Source of the DNA: JBBQSF01 sp038214085 | GTDB lineage: Bacteria; Bacteroidota; Bacteroidia; Bacteroidales; CG2-30-32-10 | Direction of reading: 5' to 3' | Assembly (NCBI GenBank): GCA_038214085.1 | Contig: JBBQSF010000153.1 | Span: forward strand, 1-6,326 | Length of the DNA stretch: 6,326 nt | In this document: positions 4,622 to 6,326 of the stretch, piece by piece | How positions within the stretch are numbered: position 1 is the stretch's first letter | Layout of the letters: every line of letters begins with the position of its first letter | The notes under the pieces: model-generated | What the model saw: the letters and a program-made list of their open reading frames with translations, nothing else | Told to the model about the DNA's origin: nothing | Database searches by the model: none | Made by a program: the position numbers and the translations under genes

Positions 4622-6326
4622 CTAGTTAATACTAAGCTTACTGAATAATAATTGTTCTCCGGTTTTTATTTTCAAGATATAAAGAGCAGAAGGAAAGCCA
4701 CTGATATCAATAGTTTCCGAGCCGTTATTGTTGACTGCTATTTTTTTACTTAGAAAAACTTTTCCCAGTAAATCATAAATTTCAATTTCTGTATCACTTG
4801 ATATTCCTGACTTTGAAGAAATAGTAATTTGATCTTTTGCAGGATTAGGACTTATTGTAAATGCAAAATTTTTATTGTTGTTCTCAATTTCTGTAATTGT
4901 TCCTGCATAGCTCCATTTCATGGCATCAAAAGCAATCTTCTGACTTTTTATCCCTGATCCATCGCCTAGCCTCACGTATCCGGAATTTCCAGCTAAAAAA
5001 GGAAAAGTTCCAAGCGAAACCCATTGCCCATAAATTGGAGATTGATTGACAACAACCGTTTGATTGCCTCCATCGTAATAAACTTTGTATCGTGCAGAAG
5101 TTGCGCTTGCATTGGTGGTAGGAATATATGCTGAAACTTCGTAATTGCCGGTTGCAGGAATGTTGGGTGTCCACTTAACATAACAGGTATCAATTGTAGT
5201 TGAGGTAGTGGTATAAGTGTACCAGAAATGCCCGTTATATCCTCCAAGTTTAGTATCACGAAAAAATTTCATGTGCGAAGGCCCTTGATTATTGATATAA
5301 AATCCATGATTGTAAAAAATATCATCAATAATAGTATCGTTATACGACGGTTCACTGCTTCTTGCTGTAACTGTCCATGCCATTGTATTTAAGTTCTGAT
5401 AGCCGTTGTTGTAGCCGGGCCAATCGTAATATGAATTTTTGCCATTGTTCAAACTGCCCCAACTGCCAAGATTTTTATTTCCATAAGGATCATTAAAAAT
5501 AAGTGTATGTTGTGCATTCACATAACCAACGGTTAAAGTAAGGTGACCGGCTGTAGAGAGCAGATTACATATTGGAAAAGGAAATCCTGCATCAATTTCA
5601 TCAACAACATTCTGAAAAGTAGTACTGGTAGAGTGTACCGAAGCAACACCGTGGTTACTTATATATTCTACCATATAACTATTAGGCGATCCAAGCCCCC
5701 ACATATATCCGTAACCGCCCCATGCATCATTATTGTTGGCATCATCAGCAACGGTTTCATAAAAAGTTTCATTGTATCTGTATTTGTCTGCAACATAAGA
5801 ACCATAGTGGCTTATGTGGTTTGTAGGGTTTGATGCACAGGAAATATCCCAGTATGGTAATTTGTTATAATAACCCAATGCCATGATGGTCGTGGTAGGA
5901 GCGCATGATCCGCTGCCACCATGCCAATCAGGTGTATCCCATTTCTGGTGAACATAAGGAACATCTCCCGGAATCATTGTATTGGTTTTGACTTTTTTTT
6001 GAGAAAAATTTTCATTTTCGTTTTTGCCAATTTGCTGCGAAATCATGGCTCGTATCAAAGTATCCGAAACGAATATTTTGGAATGATCTGCATTGAAATA
6101 TGCTCTGAGAATTTCACTTTTATTATAATTACAATAAATTATTGAACTGTCAGATTCGAAAACAGGGAACATTTCGTGTGAATCAATGGTATATGTTAAC
6201 TGTGTTTTAGAAGATCTATCGAACCGAGCTTTAAAGATTTCAGAACCGTTAAATTCTAAATTTTCATTCGAAAGAACATTGTAAATAATTAATTCTGAAT
6301 TATCTGACCATTTAACATTTTCACCA
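4622..6326 (-). CDS. Secreted C39-like cysteine peptidase with propeller, golvesin-like domain and T9SS tail (5' end missing)
   Basis: The frame is open to the window edge (567 residues seen), so ATG 6172-6170 is internal and the true start lies outside. Numbering here counts that Met as 1. The 51 residues before it and the first 50 after it resemble TolB/PD40 propeller repeats: VKWSDNSELIIYN, then an I-F-K-A-R strand, then QLTYTIDSHEMFPVFESDSS. Residues 68-270 form a Peptidase_C39_2-like (papain-fold) domain: VPYVHQKWD with oxyanion Gln76, GSGSCAPTT with nucleophile Cys90, AGHLTLTVGY with His210 and FNDPYGN with Asp228. Residues about 280-422 match golvesin/xanthan-lyase carbohydrate-binding-like domains (YVKWTPNIPATGNYEV, VVVNQ, WVSLGTFPFLAG, IAFDAMKW). 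Residues 438-516 are a T9SS type A sorting domain (SPNPAKDQITI, IYDLLGK, YILKIKTG). The product should cross the outer membrane and be anchored or released. The peptidase target is unknown. The lipoprotein gene follows 35 bases later. Confidence 0.88.
   Translation of the reverse strand, partial: GENVKWSDNSELIIYNVLSNENLEFNGSEIFKARFDRSSKTQLTYTIDSHEMFPVFESDSSIIYCNYNKSEILRAYFNADHSKIFVSDTLIRAMISQQIGKNENENFSQKKVKTNTMIPGDVPYVHQKWDTPDWHGGSGSCAPTTTIMALGYYNKLPYWDISCASNPTNHISHYGSYVADKYRYNETFYETVADDANNNDAWGGYGYMWGLGSPNSYMVEYISNHGVASVHSTSTTFQNVVDEIDAGFPFPICNLLSTAGHLTLTVGYVNAQHTLIFNDPYGNKNLGSWGSLNNGKNSYYDWPGYNNGYQNLNTMAWTVTARSSEPSYNDTIIDDIFYNHGFYINNQGPSHMKFFRDTKLGGYNGHFWYTYTTTSTTIDTCYVKWTPNIPATGNYEVSAYIPTTNASATSARYKVYYDGGNQTVVVNQSPIYGQWVSLGTFPFLAGNSGYVRLGDGSGIKSQKIAFDAMKWSYAGTITEIENNNKNFAFTISPNPAKDQITISSKSGISSDTEIEIYDLLGKVFLSKKIAVNNNGSETIDISGFPSALYILKIKTGEQLLFSKLSIN

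Noticed and set aside
4622..5950. A bacteriocin-processing exporter peptidase, because of the C39-like domain
   Set aside because: There is no fused or adjacent ABC transporter domain and no leader-peptide gene. The domain is followed by a golvesin-like module and a T9SS tail, which fit an extracellular enzyme. The ABC exporter is in a distant, opposite-strand unit.
4622..6172. A complete peptidase gene starting at the Met at 6172
   Set aside because: The frame is open to the window edge and the upstream codons continue the propeller-like repeats. No signal peptide follows this Met.

Overview
The window looks like chromosomal DNA from a member of the Bacteroidota. Four things point that way. 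The sequence is AT-rich. Start codons mostly lack Shine-Dalgarno sequences. Two intergenic regions carry perfect matches to the Bacteroidota -7 promoter box TAnnTTTG (both read TACCTTTG). The last gene ends in a type IX secretion system (T9SS) type A sorting domain, which is essentially confined to this phylum. I cannot name a genus. I see no RNA genes, CRISPR array, insertion sequence or integrase.

Left edge (1-286). The first 101 bases are the 5' end of a leftward gene. Its 33 visible residues match the N-terminus of stand-alone GyrI-like small-molecule-binding proteins. It is divergent from a rightward ABC exporter pair. The 185 bases between them hold a good -7 box for the exporter, a weaker candidate promoter for the GyrI-like gene, and an 11-bp direct repeat whose copies start 21 bp apart, placed where the exporter transcript should begin.

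Exporter (287-2351). An ABC-2 type ATPase and its six-helix permease overlap by 8 bases and should be translationally coupled. Together they make an efflux-type or export-type half-transporter pair of the DrrAB/NatAB kind. The substrate is unknown.

ABC-F gene (2372-4036, leftward). It converges on the permease with a 20-bp gap, so it is a separate unit. It is a soluble translation-type ABC-F ATPase of the YbiT/YkpA kind, not a transporter part. Its two ATP sites are strongly unequal: one has all its motifs, and the other has lost the Walker A loop, the signature and the catalytic glutamate. The 205 bases upstream hold its promoter, a perfect 7-bp dyad and a weak AT-rich hairpin.

Right part (4242-6326, leftward). 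Two genes 35 bases apart probably form one unit, transcribed from outside the window: first a large secreted protein, then a small lipoprotein. The secreted protein stays open to the window edge, so its 5' end is missing. The part seen reads, in order, TolB/PD40-like propeller repeats, a C39-like cysteine peptidase with a full Q-C-H-D set, a golvesin/xanthan-lyase-type carbohydrate-binding-like domain, and the T9SS tail. This is probably a cell-surface or released hydrolase, with the lipoprotein as a possible envelope partner.

Nothing here is an obvious new defence or mobile system. The points most worth following are the peptidase architecture with its lipoprotein, the asymmetric ABC-F protein, and the repeat-bearing divergent promoter between the GyrI-like gene and the exporter.
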